This document shows positions 1 to 8,701 of a stretch of 64,000 nucleotides of DNA, piece after piece. Source of the DNA: Desulfurellaceae bacterium bin18 (lineage in GTDB: Bacteria > Desulfobacterota > Binatia > Bin18); assembly GCA_002238415.1 (NCBI GenBank), contig MPMI01000010.1, positions 52,789-116,788 on the forward strand. Direction: 5' to 3'. Below the pieces are notes generated by a model. It saw only the letters and a list, made by a program, of their open reading frames with translations, did no database searches and was not told the DNA's origin. The position numbers and the translations under genes were made by a program. Each line of letters opens with the position of its first letter. The first letter of the stretch is position 1.

Positions 1-1
1 C

Positions 2-595
2 CTGATCGGTCATCCGCCCATTCGGTATGCCGGAACAATAGGGGGGAGTCTGGCCCATGCCGACCCGGCCGCGGAACTGCCGGCGGCCATGTGCGCGTTG
101 GGGGCGGAACTGAGCGTCGTCGGGCTGTCCGGCGCGCGTTCTATTCCAGCGGTTGATTTTTTTCAGGGCCCTCTGAGCACGGCTGTCCGGCCCGGCGAAC
201 TGCTGACTGAAGTCCGTATCCCCATCCGCAAGAACGTGGTGTGGGGGGTCCGGGAGTATACCCGGCGGGCGGGCGATTTTGCTCTGGCCGGCGCGATCAT
301 ACTGGCCGAGATGGAGGAAGACCGTTGGGTGAACGGACGAGTCGTCCTGTTTGGGGTGGAAGATCGGCCGCTCCGGGTCTCGCATGCTGAAGCCGTGCTG
401 ACACAGCGGGCTCTGTCCGACGATCAGGCCGACGTAGTCGCGGCATCGGCGGTAACCGGGCTCGACTGTCACACCGACCTGCATGCCTCTGCCGGGTATC
501 GGAAGCAGCTCGCTCGGGTGATGGTCAAGCGCGCCTACCTGGATGCGCTTGCCATGTGGGACGGGAAAAGAGAGAACGCGGCTGGGAGCGCATAA
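2..595 (+). CDS. FAD-binding subunit of a CoxM-type molybdenum hydroxylase (5' partial)
   Basis: This is the C-terminal part of the FAD subunit of a xanthine dehydrogenase/aerobic CO dehydrogenase-family enzyme. It passes electrons from the 2Fe-2S subunit to an external acceptor. The reading frame is open to the window edge, and the second FAD-binding motif, RYAGTIGGSLAHADPAAELP, lies at about bases 23-85, upstream of the first ATG at 89. The true start is therefore outside the window. The C-terminal CO_deh_flav_C-like region follows. The stop codon directly abuts the GTG start of the next gene, so the three subunit genes form one operon. The substrate is not determinable from this subunit. 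Confidence 0.9.
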   Translation: MIGHPPIRYAGTIGGSLAHADPAAELPAAMCALGAELSVVGLSGARSIPAVDFFQGPLSTAVRPGELLTEVRIPIRKNVVWGVREYTRRAGDFALAGAIILAEMEEDRWVNGRVVLFGVEDRPLRVSHAEAVLTQRALSDDQADVVAASAVTGLDCHTDLHASAGYRKQLARVMVKRAYLDALAMWDGKRENAAGSA

Positions 596-1078
596 GTGCA
601 GCCTCAGCGTCGAACCATTGTGACGACCGCGGTCAACGGCACGCCAGTAGAAACGCTGCTTGACGTTCGCACCACGCTGGCGGACTTTCTGCGCGAAGAG
701 GCGGGCTGCACGAGTGTGCACCTGGGCTGTGAGCATGGGGTGTGCGGTGCCTGTACGGTACTGCTTGACGGCCTGCCCGTCCGTTCCTGTCTGCGCTTGG
801 CCGTGCAGGCGGTCGGCCATGAAATCACTACGCTTGAAGGGGTCATGCAAACCGAGCGTGGAAAAACGATCGGGCGGGCTTTTGTTGAGCAGTTTGCCAT
901 GCAGTGCGGCTTTTGCACGGCCGGCTTCGCCCTCAGCCTGTATCATCTCCTGGAGAACGCGCCGGAGCCGATCACGGATCAGGATATCCATGAGACGCTG
1001 GGCGGGCATATCTGTCGCTGCACCGGCTATGTGAGCATTGTGGAAGCAGCCAAGCGATTACGGGACCAAAGAGGATGA
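596..1078 (+). CDS. 2Fe-2S subunit of the molybdenum hydroxylase (CoxS type)
   Basis: This 160-residue protein has the usual length and layout of the small iron-sulfur subunit. An N-terminal plant-type 2Fe-2S motif (CEHGVCGACTVLLDG plus a downstream Cys) is followed by the C-terminal four-helix 2Fe-2S domain with CGFCTAGF and CRCTGY. It relays electrons from the Mo site to FAD. The start is GTG directly after the upstream stop, with a GGGAG-like ribosome site inside the upstream gene. Its stop overlaps the next start (ATGA), indicating translational coupling. Confidence 0.95.
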   Translation: MQPQRRTIVTTAVNGTPVETLLDVRTTLADFLREEAGCTSVHLGCEHGVCGACTVLLDGLPVRSCLRLAVQAVGHEITTLEGVMQTERGKTIGRAFVEQFAMQCGFCTAGFALSLYHLLENAPEPITDQDIHETLGGHICRCTGYVSIVEAAKRLRDQRG

Positions 1079-3501
1079 ACGAATTCACTGCGCCGTCCTC
1101 AACAGAAGGCCGTCGTCTCTTTGATCTTCAGGCCCAGTATATTGCCGATCTCACTCCGCTTCCCAATCTTGCCCATGCCGCGGTGGTCAGAAGCCCGTAT
1201 GCACATGCACGGATTCGCAGCATTGATTCTCGTGCTGCGCTTGCGCTGCCGGGTGTCATGAGCGTGCTGACCGGCCGGGAAGTCCAAGAGTGGAGTCGTC
1301 CGTTTGCGGTGGCTGCCGAACGGCCGGGGCGGTATTATTCCTGCGCCATCGACAAGGTGCGTTACGTCGGCGAGCCGGTCGCCGTTGTGGTGGCGACTAA
1401 TCGCTATATTGCCGAAGACGCCCGCGATACAATCGAGGTGGAGTATGAGCCCCTGCCTGCCGTCGTTGATGTTGAGGCGGCCATGCAGTCCTCGGCCCCC
1501 ATCCTGCACGAGGAACTGGGAACCAATGTCGCCATTGATCGTCAGCTCACCTATGGTGATGTGGCAGCGGTCTTCAGCGCGGCGGATATTGTGTTCTCGC
1601 AGCGTTATGTTTTCCCCCGCTATCAATCCTTTCCACTCGAAACGTACGGGATTATCGCGAGCTGGAATCCGTCTGCGCCCCAGGTCAGTTTTTGGGCCAA
1701 TTTTCACGGGCCGTATAGTATGTTGGCGGTTCTGGCTGGGGCGCTACGGGTTCCCCTCAGCAAGCTGCGGGTGGTGACGCCACCGGATGTCGGCGGTTCG
1801 TTTGGGAATAAGATCGCCCTGTATCCCTATATGGCCTTGACGGCGCTGGCTTCCCGGAAAGCCGGTCGGCCGGTCAAGTGGATCGAAGACCGCCTGGAAT
1901 CGCTCAGCGCCAGCTCGACCGGAACGGACCGCGTGACGGAACTTGAGGTCGCGGCCCGCAACGACGGCCAACTGCTCGGCCTCAAAATGCGTCTCATGGA
2001 CAACGTGGGGGCGTATATTCGCGCGCCGGAACCCGGCTGTTTGTTCCGTCCGATCGGTAATTTTATGAACGCCTACAAGATCGAGCATCTTGAGGTCAAC
2101 GCCCTGGCCGTCATGACGAATGTCTGTCCCAGTGGGCCGAACCGTGGCTATGCTTGCCAACAGCACTATTTCCCGATTGAGCGCGCGATTGACGAACTCG
2201 CCCTGAGGCTTGGTAAAGACCCGGCCACGGTCCGGCTGCGAAATCTTATTCAGCCCCAGGATATCCCCTACCGGACGGTGACGGGTGGGCTGTACGACTC
2301 CGGGGATTATCCCCGCGCCACGCAGCGGGCGCTGGAACTGAGCAATTACTGGCAACTGCGTCAGTCCACGGGGGCCGCGGGTCCGAGCGATGCTTCTGTG
2401 TGGCGCGGGGTTGGCATGGCGGTGGCGATAGATCCTTCGGGCTCGAATATGGGCTATATCGATGTGAGTAAGAAAGCCGCGCAGCGCCGCCCCAACCTCG
2501 TCCGGGTTGGCTCGGCGCAGACGACCCGAATTTATTTGGACGCCACTGGTGGCATCACTGTTGAGCTGGAGACCGCGGCACACGGCCAGGGACAGGAAAC
2601 GACAGCCGCGTCTCTTGTCGCCCAGGCCCTGGGTATTGCGTCGGCGGACGTGACGGTCGTTGCCGGGATGGATACCGGTTCCAGGCCGTGGTCGGTGTCT
2701 TCGGGCAGCTATTCCAGTCGTTTTGGCGCGGTTGGGGCCAGTTCCATTGTCGCGGCTGCCAGACAGTTGCAGGAGAATCTTCTCCAAGCGACGGCCTATT
2801 TCCTGGAGTGCGACGCGAGTCGTCTCCACGTCCAGGCGGGCCGGATCGTGTCGCTCGATGACGCGCAGCTTGGCCTGTCCCTGAAAGACGTTGCGGCGCG
2901 TTTGCACTGGTCAACCGGAACGCTGCCGTCGCATCTGGAGACGGCCACTCAGGTTGAGGGCACGTTTGTTGCCAGTGAGCTCGACTATCCGAACGAACTC
3001 GATCAGGTGAACTCCTCTGCAGTCTATGCGTTTACTGCGGATGTGGCTGTGGTTGAGATCGATAAAGAGACGCTTGATATTCGGGTGACCGACTATATTA
3101 CCGTGCACGACGCCGGGAATATCCTGCATCCCCAGATCGCCCGAGGGCAGTTTGCCGGCGGGCTCCTGCACGGTCTGGCCGGCGCATTGTACGAAGAGCT
3201 GCGCTACACCGAGACGGGCGATTTCCTGACCGGGACGCTGATGGACTATCTGTGTCCGACAGTGAACGAGATGCCGGGCAATATCGTGATGGATCATATT
3301 GTGCTGCCGACTCCTCAAGCATTAACCGGGGCAAAGGGGGTCGGGGAGAGCACTGCCCAGACGGCGCCGATTGCGATTGCCAATGCAGTGGCCGATGCCG
3401 TCCGCCATCTCGGTCTTGAAATTACCGAATTGCCCCTGACCCCCGACAAGCTGTGGCAGCAGTTGGGGGCTCGTCTTGCAGGAGAGCCGGCATGCACCTA
3501 G
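1075..3501 (+). CDS. Molybdopterin (catalytic) subunit of an aerobic CODH/xanthine dehydrogenase-family hydroxylase
   Basis: This 808-residue protein belongs to the CoxL/XdhB family, which hydroxylates carbon centres (or oxidises CO) at a Mo-cytosine-dinucleotide site. GGSFGNK, the family's Mo-pterin glycine motif, is near residue 240. The conserved C-terminal Glu lies in GAKGVGES near residue 755. The active-site loop near residues 355-362 reads PNRGYACQQ. This is neither the form I CODH loop (AYRCSFR) nor the form II loop (AYRGAGR), so CO is unlikely and an organic substrate is more probable. Linked CoA-ligase and hydratase genes suggest an acid or aromatic degradation route. That pathway is inference. 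Confidence 0.9.
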   Translation: MNEFTAPSSTEGRRLFDLQAQYIADLTPLPNLAHAAVVRSPYAHARIRSIDSRAALALPGVMSVLTGREVQEWSRPFAVAAERPGRYYSCAIDKVRYVGEPVAVVVATNRYIAEDARDTIEVEYEPLPAVVDVEAAMQSSAPILHEELGTNVAIDRQLTYGDVAAVFSAADIVFSQRYVFPRYQSFPLETYGIIASWNPSAPQVSFWANFHGPYSMLAVLAGALRVPLSKLRVVTPPDVGGSFGNKIALYPYMALTALASRKAGRPVKWIEDRLESLSASSTGTDRVTELEVAARNDGQLLGLKMRLMDNVGAYIRAPEPGCLFRPIGNFMNAYKIEHLEVNALAVMTNVCPSGPNRGYACQQHYFPIERAIDELALRLGKDPATVRLRNLIQPQDIPYRTVTGGLYDSGDYPRATQRALELSNYWQLRQSTGAAGPSDASVWRGVGMAVAIDPSGSNMGYIDVSKKAAQRRPNLVRVGSAQTTRIYLDATGGITVELETAAHGQGQETTAASLVAQALGIASADVTVVAGMDTGSRPWSVSSGSYSSRFGAVGASSIVAAARQLQENLLQATAYFLECDASRLHVQAGRIVSLDDAQLGLSLKDVAARLHWSTGTLPSHLETATQVEGTFVASELDYPNELDQVNSSAVYAFTADVAVVEIDKETLDIRVTDYITVHDAGNILHPQIARGQFAGGLLHGLAGALYEELRYTETGDFLTGTLMDYLCPTVNEMPGNIVMDHIVLPTPQALTGAKGVGESTAQTAPIAIANAVADAVRHLGLEITELPLTPDKLWQQLGARLAGEPACT

Positions 3502-5057
3502 CCAGTCTCATCGATCTGGCGGCCGCGCGCTATCCCGAGGCAGAGGCCATTATCGATGGTGACCGGCGGCTGACCTATCATGCCTGGCAGACACGTATCC
3601 GCCGGGTAGCGCACGCTTTACATGCGCGTGGTATTCGCCCCGGTGACCATGTCGTGTTCTTGCTGAAAAACCGGTTGGAACATGCAACCGCATACTGGGC
3701 GTGTCAGCGGATTGGCGCCATTGCCACGCCGCTGAACTGGCGCTGGTCGGCCGGGGATATCTCCTTTTGTGTCCAAGACGCGGAAGCGGTTGCAGTCATA
3801 TGTGAACCGGCCAGCCATGTCGCGGCCCAGGCGGCGCGCCCCTCACTGTCAGGCGTGCATACCTGGATTTATGTTGGAGACCCTGTCCCGACGGACTACC
3901 TTGCCTTTTCGACGTTGCTGGAGGACGACGGAGCCGCCGAGGCTCCGTCGCCTGCGGTCTCCGAATCTGACATCAGCGTCATGCTGTATACGTCCGGCAC
4001 GACCGGACGGCCGAAAGGGGTGCCGCGCACGCATCGGGCCGAGTATAGTGCGGCCCTGGCGCATAGCCTTCAGAGCCGGAACAGTCTCCAAGACCGTACC
4101 CTCGGAGTCATGCCGCTCTACCACACGATGGGTATCCGATCGACGATTGTCATGGCCTTGCTGAACGGCTGCCTGATCTGCCTGCCAGACTGGAGCCCGG
4201 AGGCCGCTGCGCGGCTGATTGCAAACGAGCGGATCAGCGCGCTCTATCTCGTCCCAACGCTCTATCACGATCTGATCAATGCGCCGGCTTTCAGTCGGGA
4301 GGCCGCGAAGAGCGTCACCAAGCTGGGCTATGCCGGAGCGCCCATGTCAGGGACACTCACCCGACGGGTTGCGGAGATGTTCCAGCCTCAGGTTTTTGTC
4401 AATCATCTGGGGAGTACCGAAATTTATACATTCACGATCTGTGATCGTATCCTGGAGAAACCGACCTGTGCCGGGCGCGCCGGCGTCTTCAGCCAGGTGC
4501 GCATCGTGCGGGCCGATGCCGACCGCCGGGGTGATCCGGACGATATCCTGCCACGAGGCGAAACCGGCGAGTTGATTGTCAGCCTCTCGTCGCCCGAAGC
4601 GTTTCAGGGCTATTGGCGGCGGCCCGAGGCGGATGCCAAAGCGCTGCGGGGAGGCTGGTATTTTAGCGGCGACTTGGTGTACGCGGACGAAGATGGAGAT
4701 ATTTTTACCGTTGGTCGGGTGGACGATATGATCATTAGCGGCGGGGAGAATATCTATCCGATTGAGGTTGAGGAGGTTGTCTCTCGTCATCCCCAGGTTG
4801 ATGAAGCCTGTGTCGTCGGCCTGTCGGACCAGCGCTGGGGCCAGGTGGTCACCGCCTTTGTTGTCCCCGAACGGAAGGCTGACGGGAGTTTTGTGGCGCT
4901 GAGTGCGGCAGACCTGGACGCCTTTTGTCGTCAGGCCGAGGACTTTGCCGACTTCAAACGTCCTCGGCGTTATGAGTTCGTGTCCGCATTACCCAAGAGT
5001 CCGACCGGTAAATTGCTACGCCGCCGGCTGCTTGAGGGCGGGTATGAGACGCTGTGA
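3492..5057 (+). CDS. AMP-forming acyl-CoA synthetase (class I adenylate-forming)
   Basis: This 521-residue enzyme would activate a carboxylic acid to its CoA thioester via an acyl-AMP. The P-loop-like motif YTSGTTGRPKG, the GSTEIYT motif, the hinge motif GRVDDMIISGGENIYP and the C-terminal catalytic Lys in KSPTGKLLRRRL are all present. The start chosen is the ATG at 3492, which overlaps the hydroxylase stop by 10 bases and gives an N-terminus typical of the family; an ATG 39 bases upstream would add residues lacking family character. The substrate is unknown. Position between the Mo hydroxylase and an enoyl-CoA hydratase suggests that it feeds a CoA-linked beta-oxidation-like path. Confidence 0.93.
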   Translation: MHLASLIDLAAARYPEAEAIIDGDRRLTYHAWQTRIRRVAHALHARGIRPGDHVVFLLKNRLEHATAYWACQRIGAIATPLNWRWSAGDISFCVQDAEAVAVICEPASHVAAQAARPSLSGVHTWIYVGDPVPTDYLAFSTLLEDDGAAEAPSPAVSESDISVMLYTSGTTGRPKGVPRTHRAEYSAALAHSLQSRNSLQDRTLGVMPLYHTMGIRSTIVMALLNGCLICLPDWSPEAAARLIANERISALYLVPTLYHDLINAPAFSREAAKSVTKLGYAGAPMSGTLTRRVAEMFQPQVFVNHLGSTEIYTFTICDRILEKPTCAGRAGVFSQVRIVRADADRRGDPDDILPRGETGELIVSLSSPEAFQGYWRRPEADAKALRGGWYFSGDLVYADEDGDIFTVGRVDDMIISGGENIYPIEVEEVVSRHPQVDEACVVGLSDQRWGQVVTAFVVPERKADGSFVALSAADLDAFCRQAEDFADFKRPRRYEFVSALPKSPTGKLLRRRLLEGGYETL

Positions 5058-5082
5058 TGAAAAACAGAGAAGAGGAAGAACA

Positions 5083-5850
5083 ATGAGCGATGTCCTCCGT
5101 GTAGAAAAGACCGGGCCCGAAGCAACCATCTGGATTGACCGGCAGACGCTGATGAACACTATCACTGTGGCCATGCGCAAAGAGCTTCCCGGGCTGCTGC
5201 ACGGCCTTGATACGGACGACACGGTGCGGGTGGTCATTATTCGTGGTGCGGGCGGTAAGGCGTTTAGCGCTGGCGGGGACCTGTCTGAATTTCTGGCCCA
5301 GGCGCCGGCCGACCTGGAAGAGTGGGGGGATACGCTGAGCTGGCCGGAGCGCTGTCGCAAGCCTGTGATCGCGGCCATTGACGGCTATACCATGGGAGCC
5401 GGTCTTGAACTCGCCCTAGCGTGCGACTTTCGGATTGCGACCGAGCGCTCACAGTTCTCGTTTCCTGAAATTCGTCTGGGAATGATCCCCGGCAGCGGGG
5501 GCACACAGCGCGCCCTGCGCCTCATCGGTATGACGCGGGCGAAGTTGTTTATGATGACTGGGCGTCGCATTTCCGCCTCCCAAGCCGAGCAGTGGGGCTT
5601 GATTACGCACTGTGTCCCCGGCGACGCATTTGAGAGCACCGTAGCCGAACTTTCGACAGAGCTGGCCGAGCGTGCTCCGCTGGCCCTACGGACCTTAAAA
5701 ACGGTACTTAATAAAGGTGCGGAGGCCCCGCTGGAAACGGCCCTGGAACTGGAGCGCAAATCCTACGCCTGGCTACGCTCCACCCATGATTACGAAGAAG
5801 GGGTACAGTCGTTTCTGGAGAAACGAGAGCCCAAGTATATTGGACGGTAA
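5083..5850 (+). CDS. Enoyl-CoA hydratase/isomerase (crotonase family)
   Basis: This 255-residue crotonase-fold protein would hydrate a 2-enoyl-CoA. The oxyanion-hole stretch GKAFSAGGDLSEF and the GAGLELALACDFRIA helix are present, as is the PEIRLGMIPGSGGTQR segment. Both catalytic Glu positions of rat mitochondrial hydratase (the E of GLELA and the E of PEI) are kept, which supports real hydratase activity rather than another crotonase function. The ATG at 5083 is preceded by AGAGGAAG and lies 25 bases after the ligase stop. It is probably the last gene of the hydroxylase operon. Confidence 0.93.
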   Translation: MSDVLRVEKTGPEATIWIDRQTLMNTITVAMRKELPGLLHGLDTDDTVRVVIIRGAGGKAFSAGGDLSEFLAQAPADLEEWGDTLSWPERCRKPVIAAIDGYTMGAGLELALACDFRIATERSQFSFPEIRLGMIPGSGGTQRALRLIGMTRAKLFMMTGRRISASQAEQWGLITHCVPGDAFESTVAELSTELAERAPLALRTLKTVLNKGAEAPLETALELERKSYAWLRSTHDYEEGVQSFLEKREPKYIGR

Positions 5851-5892
5851 CATCTCTACGTCCTAGAAGAGAAGATCGAAGGCCTGCTGCCT

Positions 5893-6468
5893 ATGCCAAA
5901 CACCCAGCCTAAACTCTATCTCGCCGGACCCGAGGTCTTTCGACCCGACGCTATTGAGTATGCGCAGACGCAGCGTAGCCTGTGCGTCCAGTATGGTTTT
6001 GTCGGTCTCCACCCCATGGATAATAATATAGACCTGAGTGACAGCTCGATGCGAACCGCTACGAGCATCTATCGGGGCGATATCGATCAGATCAAAGCCT
6101 GTGACATTGTGATTGCGAACTGTAATGCCTTTCGGGGTGCTCTCATCGACGACGGCACGGCCTACGAGTTGGGGTATGGCAACGCCCTCGGCAAGCCAAC
6201 CTATGGCTATATTGAACGATTGCTCCCGGAGCAGGAACTTCTTCAGGAGCGATGTGTTTTTACCACCCTGCCGGACGGACGAAATATCGACCAGGACGGC
6301 TTTCTGCTGGTTGACGACTTCGGCACCTCAATCAACCTCATGATGCAGTGCGGCATGTTCGATAGTGGCGGGCGCTTAGTCGAGGGAGATTTTGAGACCT
6401 GTCTGCAAGCGATTCGACACGACCTGGATAATGGCACGCTTCTTCTGGCTCCGTCCGAAACGGATTAA
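5893..6468 (+). CDS. Nucleoside 2-deoxyribosyltransferase-family protein
   Basis: This 191-residue protein matches the nucleoside 2-deoxyribosyltransferase family, which exchanges or hydrolyses bases on deoxynucleosides. The N-terminal LYLAGPEVF strand and loop, the acidic IKACDIVIANCN stretch and the segment DDGTAYELGYGNALGKP are visible. The last contains the expected nucleophilic Glu. It lies 42 bases after the hydratase and may be cotranscribed or independent; no strong promoter was seen. Its 3' end overlaps the 3' end of a small convergent gene by 4 bases. A nucleotide-salvage role is the default inference. Confidence 0.85.
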   Translation: MPNTQPKLYLAGPEVFRPDAIEYAQTQRSLCVQYGFVGLHPMDNNIDLSDSSMRTATSIYRGDIDQIKACDIVIANCNAFRGALIDDGTAYELGYGNALGKPTYGYIERLLPEQELLQERCVFTTLPDGRNIDQDGFLLVDDFGTSINLMMQCGMFDSGGRLVEGDFETCLQAIRHDLDNGTLLLAPSETD

Positions 6469-6671
6469 ATCAATTTGAGGGCTTCTTGGGTCAGGCGTCT
6501 CAGCGCCTGCCGCATCAGCTGTTCGAGTGCCCTGACTTCTCGGGCTTCCAGCGATACCTGGGTGTAAACCTCCTGGCCGGACAGCGTCCTCGATTGCACG
6601 TGGAGTGTCGCCCCACCGAGGGTGTCTCCGGCTTTGTCCGTATAGCTCAGGTCAATCTGCTGTACACGCAT
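6465..6671 (-). CDS. Small conserved-looking hypothetical protein (68 aa)
   Basis: I do not recognise this protein. It is a 68-residue acidic/basic mixed polypeptide with no signal peptide or membrane segment. Its C-terminal half (from about residue 40) is predicted helical with heptad-like Leu spacing. The ATG is preceded by a strong GTGGAGG ribosome site, which supports real translation. It is convergent with, and overlaps by 4 bases, the deoxyribosyltransferase gene. Confidence rests mainly on the ribosome site and codon use. Confidence 0.5.
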   Translation of the reverse strand: MRVQQIDLSYTDKAGDTLGGATLHVQSRTLSGQEVYTQVSLEAREVRALEQLMRQALRRLTQEALKLI

Positions 6672-6712
6672 GGTGAGCCTCCACTCCCTCTGCCTCCTGC
6701 CTATAGAACCAG

Positions 6713-6748
6713 AAGAGGGCGACCTTTCCGGAAAGGCCGCCCTCTTTG
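6713..6748 (+). terminator. Perfect GC-rich hairpin followed by TTT
   Basis: AGAGGGCG-ACCTTTCC and GGAAAGG-CCGCCCTCT pair into a stem of about 15 bp with essentially no loop, and TTT follows on the plus strand. It could terminate plus-strand transcription from the deoxyribosyltransferase gene, although that gene stops about 245 bases upstream. It also lies just upstream of the minus-strand small gene and may act in that leader. Confidence 0.45.
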
Positions 6749-7156
6749 GCGCGCGTTGTGCGCTGAAAATGAACTATCAGTGTCTATATGCCCGATTTGG
6801 CGGTCGTACAGCAGGCTTGTTCTTCACCCTGACTGCTCCGGATTGCTCTCAATCCGTTTTCCCGATGGCCTTCTCTTGTGGGCCGACCGTTGTCGGCTCC
6901 GTACTTTCGAGCACGACAGTCAGGCGGGGTCTGAGCATCAAGCGGATGAACCCAATGGCCACTGCCTCGCGCGGGCGTTGCCCGCCCTTGGCGGGCGGTT
7001 ATTTTCCGGCGGACTTTCCATTCGCACCTCCTGTCTCTCCCGTGGAGGATTTTTTGACGGGCGCGCCGTCTTCCGAGGGGTCCACCAGAGACCCGATACT
7101 TCCTCCTTACTCCCCTTGATTGTTGTGTGTCAAGTTTTTTTGAGACATAATCCGTG
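6749..7156 (-). other. Intergenic stretch with tandem SD-led mini-ORFs and hairpins, function unknown
   Basis: No long convincing gene is present. On the minus strand a perfect AGGAGG (7027-7032) sits 5 bases before an ATG at 7021 that opens a 27-codon ORF. Its stop at 6940-6938 overlaps an ATG opening a 29-codon ORF ending at 6849, and a GTG-initiated 16-codon ORF follows. A GC-rich inverted repeat (GCCCGCC/GGCGGGC) lies near 6979-6997, and TTGACA occurs near 7125-7130 on the minus strand without a matching -10. It may be a leader RNA, a decayed gene with a frameshift, or a structured RNA. I cannot decide between them. Confidence 0.3.
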
Positions 7157-7462
7157 CTACCGGCCTATCTGTTTCGGTCCCATAAGTTTTTCGTGAAGCT
7201 GAGAGGTTGGAATCGCTGGTAAGGTCGTAATATGGACTGTGCCGCGTGAGCTCAAATCAACTGACAGATGGGCGACGGTTTCGTTGTCGGGCGCCTCAAT
7301 AATACTGACAAAATCATACATGCCGAGCGTCGCGAACTGGCCCGTTACTTTACAACCAAACTCGGTAATCTCTTTGTTGACTTCTTCCAGACGATTCGGA
7401 TGCTGGTGCAGGGTTTTGCTGCCCTCGGGGGTGAGGGTGCTAAGCAAGATATAGGTCGGCAT
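7157..7462 (-). CDS. GYD-domain protein
   Basis: This 101-residue protein matches the GYD family (ferredoxin-like fold, dimeric alpha/beta barrel type). The N-terminal MPTYILLSTLTPEG, a central LGMYDFVSIIEAPD and a following helix-strand unit are visible. The function of the family is not established. The start at 7462 is chosen because AAAGGA precedes it with good spacing; an upstream ATG adds six residues without family character. It is monocistronic by spacing. Confidence 0.8.
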   Translation of the reverse strand: MPTYILLSTLTPEGSKTLHQHPNRLEEVNKEITEFGCKVTGQFATLGMYDFVSIIEAPDNETVAHLSVDLSSRGTVHITTLPAIPTSQLHEKLMGPKQIGR

Positions 7463-7639
7463 AACGGTATCCTTTCTCAACTCTCCCCTGGAGAGTTACG
7501 CTCTCGGGGTCATGTACATCGTGGACGTTTTTCTGCTCAACCCATGAGCGGGTACAAGGTGGGGATCGTTCTTTACTCTTGGAAGGTTCCATCTCTCCTC
7601 GCTCCTCTCAGCCTCGATTCTGAAGGTCTTTCCTCCACA

Positions 7640-8164
7640 TCATGGTTCAATGTGCATGTCGAGATGATGCCGCCAAAAATATGCACCCATGGCGATAGCG
7701 GCTAAGAGGTTACCGACGATAATAGCCGGCCATGCCAGCGCGTGCAGGACGGGCTCTGCCAATACGTGACACACAGATATAAAGCCAAATTCAAACACCA
7801 CAAAGAATAAAAGGATTCCGAAACCAATCTGAGGATTGCGCTCCGCAATACCAAGCAACCACGACGCCAGCCAGCCGACCGCTGTAAAGACCAGTCCATG
7901 GACCCAGGTAAACAGGAATACGACCTCGAGGTCGACCCCCAGGCTTTCGGGTGTGGTGACTCCATCTTTGAACAATGCGGTTCCAAGAATTGAGGGTGTA
8001 TAGAATGGCTGCCCGCGGACGCTGTCAACAATGAGAAACCAGACTGCGATCGTTGCGGCCCCGAGGATACCGGCGATGAGGCCTTCCCGGAGAAGCTGTG
8101 AGAGTTCTGCCGATGAAAATGTTGAGAGCCCCGAATCCATGACTTTTGATTGTATCGTTGCCAT
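7640..8164 (-). CDS. Four-helix integral membrane protein, unknown function
   Basis: I do not recognise a named family. The 174-residue product has four hydrophobic segments at about residues 27-48, 82-105, 114-136 and 143-165, with short loops between them. His residues occur in helices 2 and 3 and at the C-terminus (RHHLDMH). AGGAGGGA precedes the ATG at the right distance. It is followed in the same direction by no close gene and is preceded by a secreted/anchored protein gene 81 bases upstream, so the two may be cotranscribed. Confidence 0.6.
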   Translation of the reverse strand: MATIQSKVMDSGLSTFSSAELSQLLREGLIAGILGAATIAVWFLIVDSVRGQPFYTPSILGTALFKDGVTTPESLGVDLEVVFLFTWVHGLVFTAVGWLASWLLGIAERNPQIGFGILLFFVVFEFGFISVCHVLAEPVLHALAWPAIIVGNLLAAIAMGAYFWRHHLDMHIEP

Positions 8165-8245
8165 ATTCCCTCCTGTTTTTCCTTGGAGGCGAGTGCGGTA
8201 GCGGATTGGACTGCTCCCCTGTGTGAGGGCATGAGCAACCCGGCG

Positions 8246-8701
8246 TTACTGTCCGCTTCTCTCTATACGGGCGGCCTTATCTGCCAGTACGGGAACGCCC
8301 GTTATGGTGACGACTAAAAGCCGCCGTTCCTTAGGGTACAGATAGCCCTCAATCGTAATGGGCTGCCCCATAATCGTGGGTTGTTGGAGTGGAACGAGGA
8401 GCGGTGTCGGGCCATATAAACGAACGGTATGGCGCTGCAGTTCGTCCACTCTAGCATCCTCCTGATCATGCTTCTTGACTTCTTCGACGTTAGCGAGTTG
8501 GAAACGCCAAGAGGTCCCTTTTACCAGGATAGTCAGAGCTGGCTCTGACGGCTCTGCTTCACCATTAAGCGGGAGCAGGATACCGGACAGGCGGACATAC
8601 GGCGTTTCATCTGGGTAGCCGAAGCGGGCGTCTGCTATTGCTCCCCAGAGCAGGATGACGCCTATCAGTCCGCATCCAACGAAGCCGAGAATGGGTTTCA
8701 T
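8246..8701 (-). CDS. Signal-anchored hypothetical protein
   Basis: This 151-residue protein has an N-terminal hydrophobic segment (about residues 4-24, GFVGCGLIGVILLWGAIADA) that could be a signal peptide or anchor. A predominantly beta-stranded exported domain without cysteines follows. The ATG at 8701 is preceded by AGGAGGAAGGG, and an upstream in-frame ATG lacks a ribosome site. The domain resembles small OB-like export domains in length only, so no function is assigned. It is the upstream partner of the four-helix membrane protein. Confidence 0.55.
   Translation of the reverse strand: MKPILGFVGCGLIGVILLWGAIADARFGYPDETPYVRLSGILLPLNGEAEPSEPALTILVKGTSWRFQLANVEEVKKHDQEDARVDELQRHTVRLYGPTPLLVPLQQPTIMGQPITIEGYLYPKERRLLVVTITGVPVLADKAARIERSGQ

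Noticed and set aside
1075..3501. Genuine CO dehydrogenase
   Set aside because: The active-site loop lacks both known CODH signatures.
6486..7196. Long plus-strand open frames of 149-236 codons
   Set aside because: There is no ribosome site, no family content, and they run antisense to the SD-led small gene and through hairpins.
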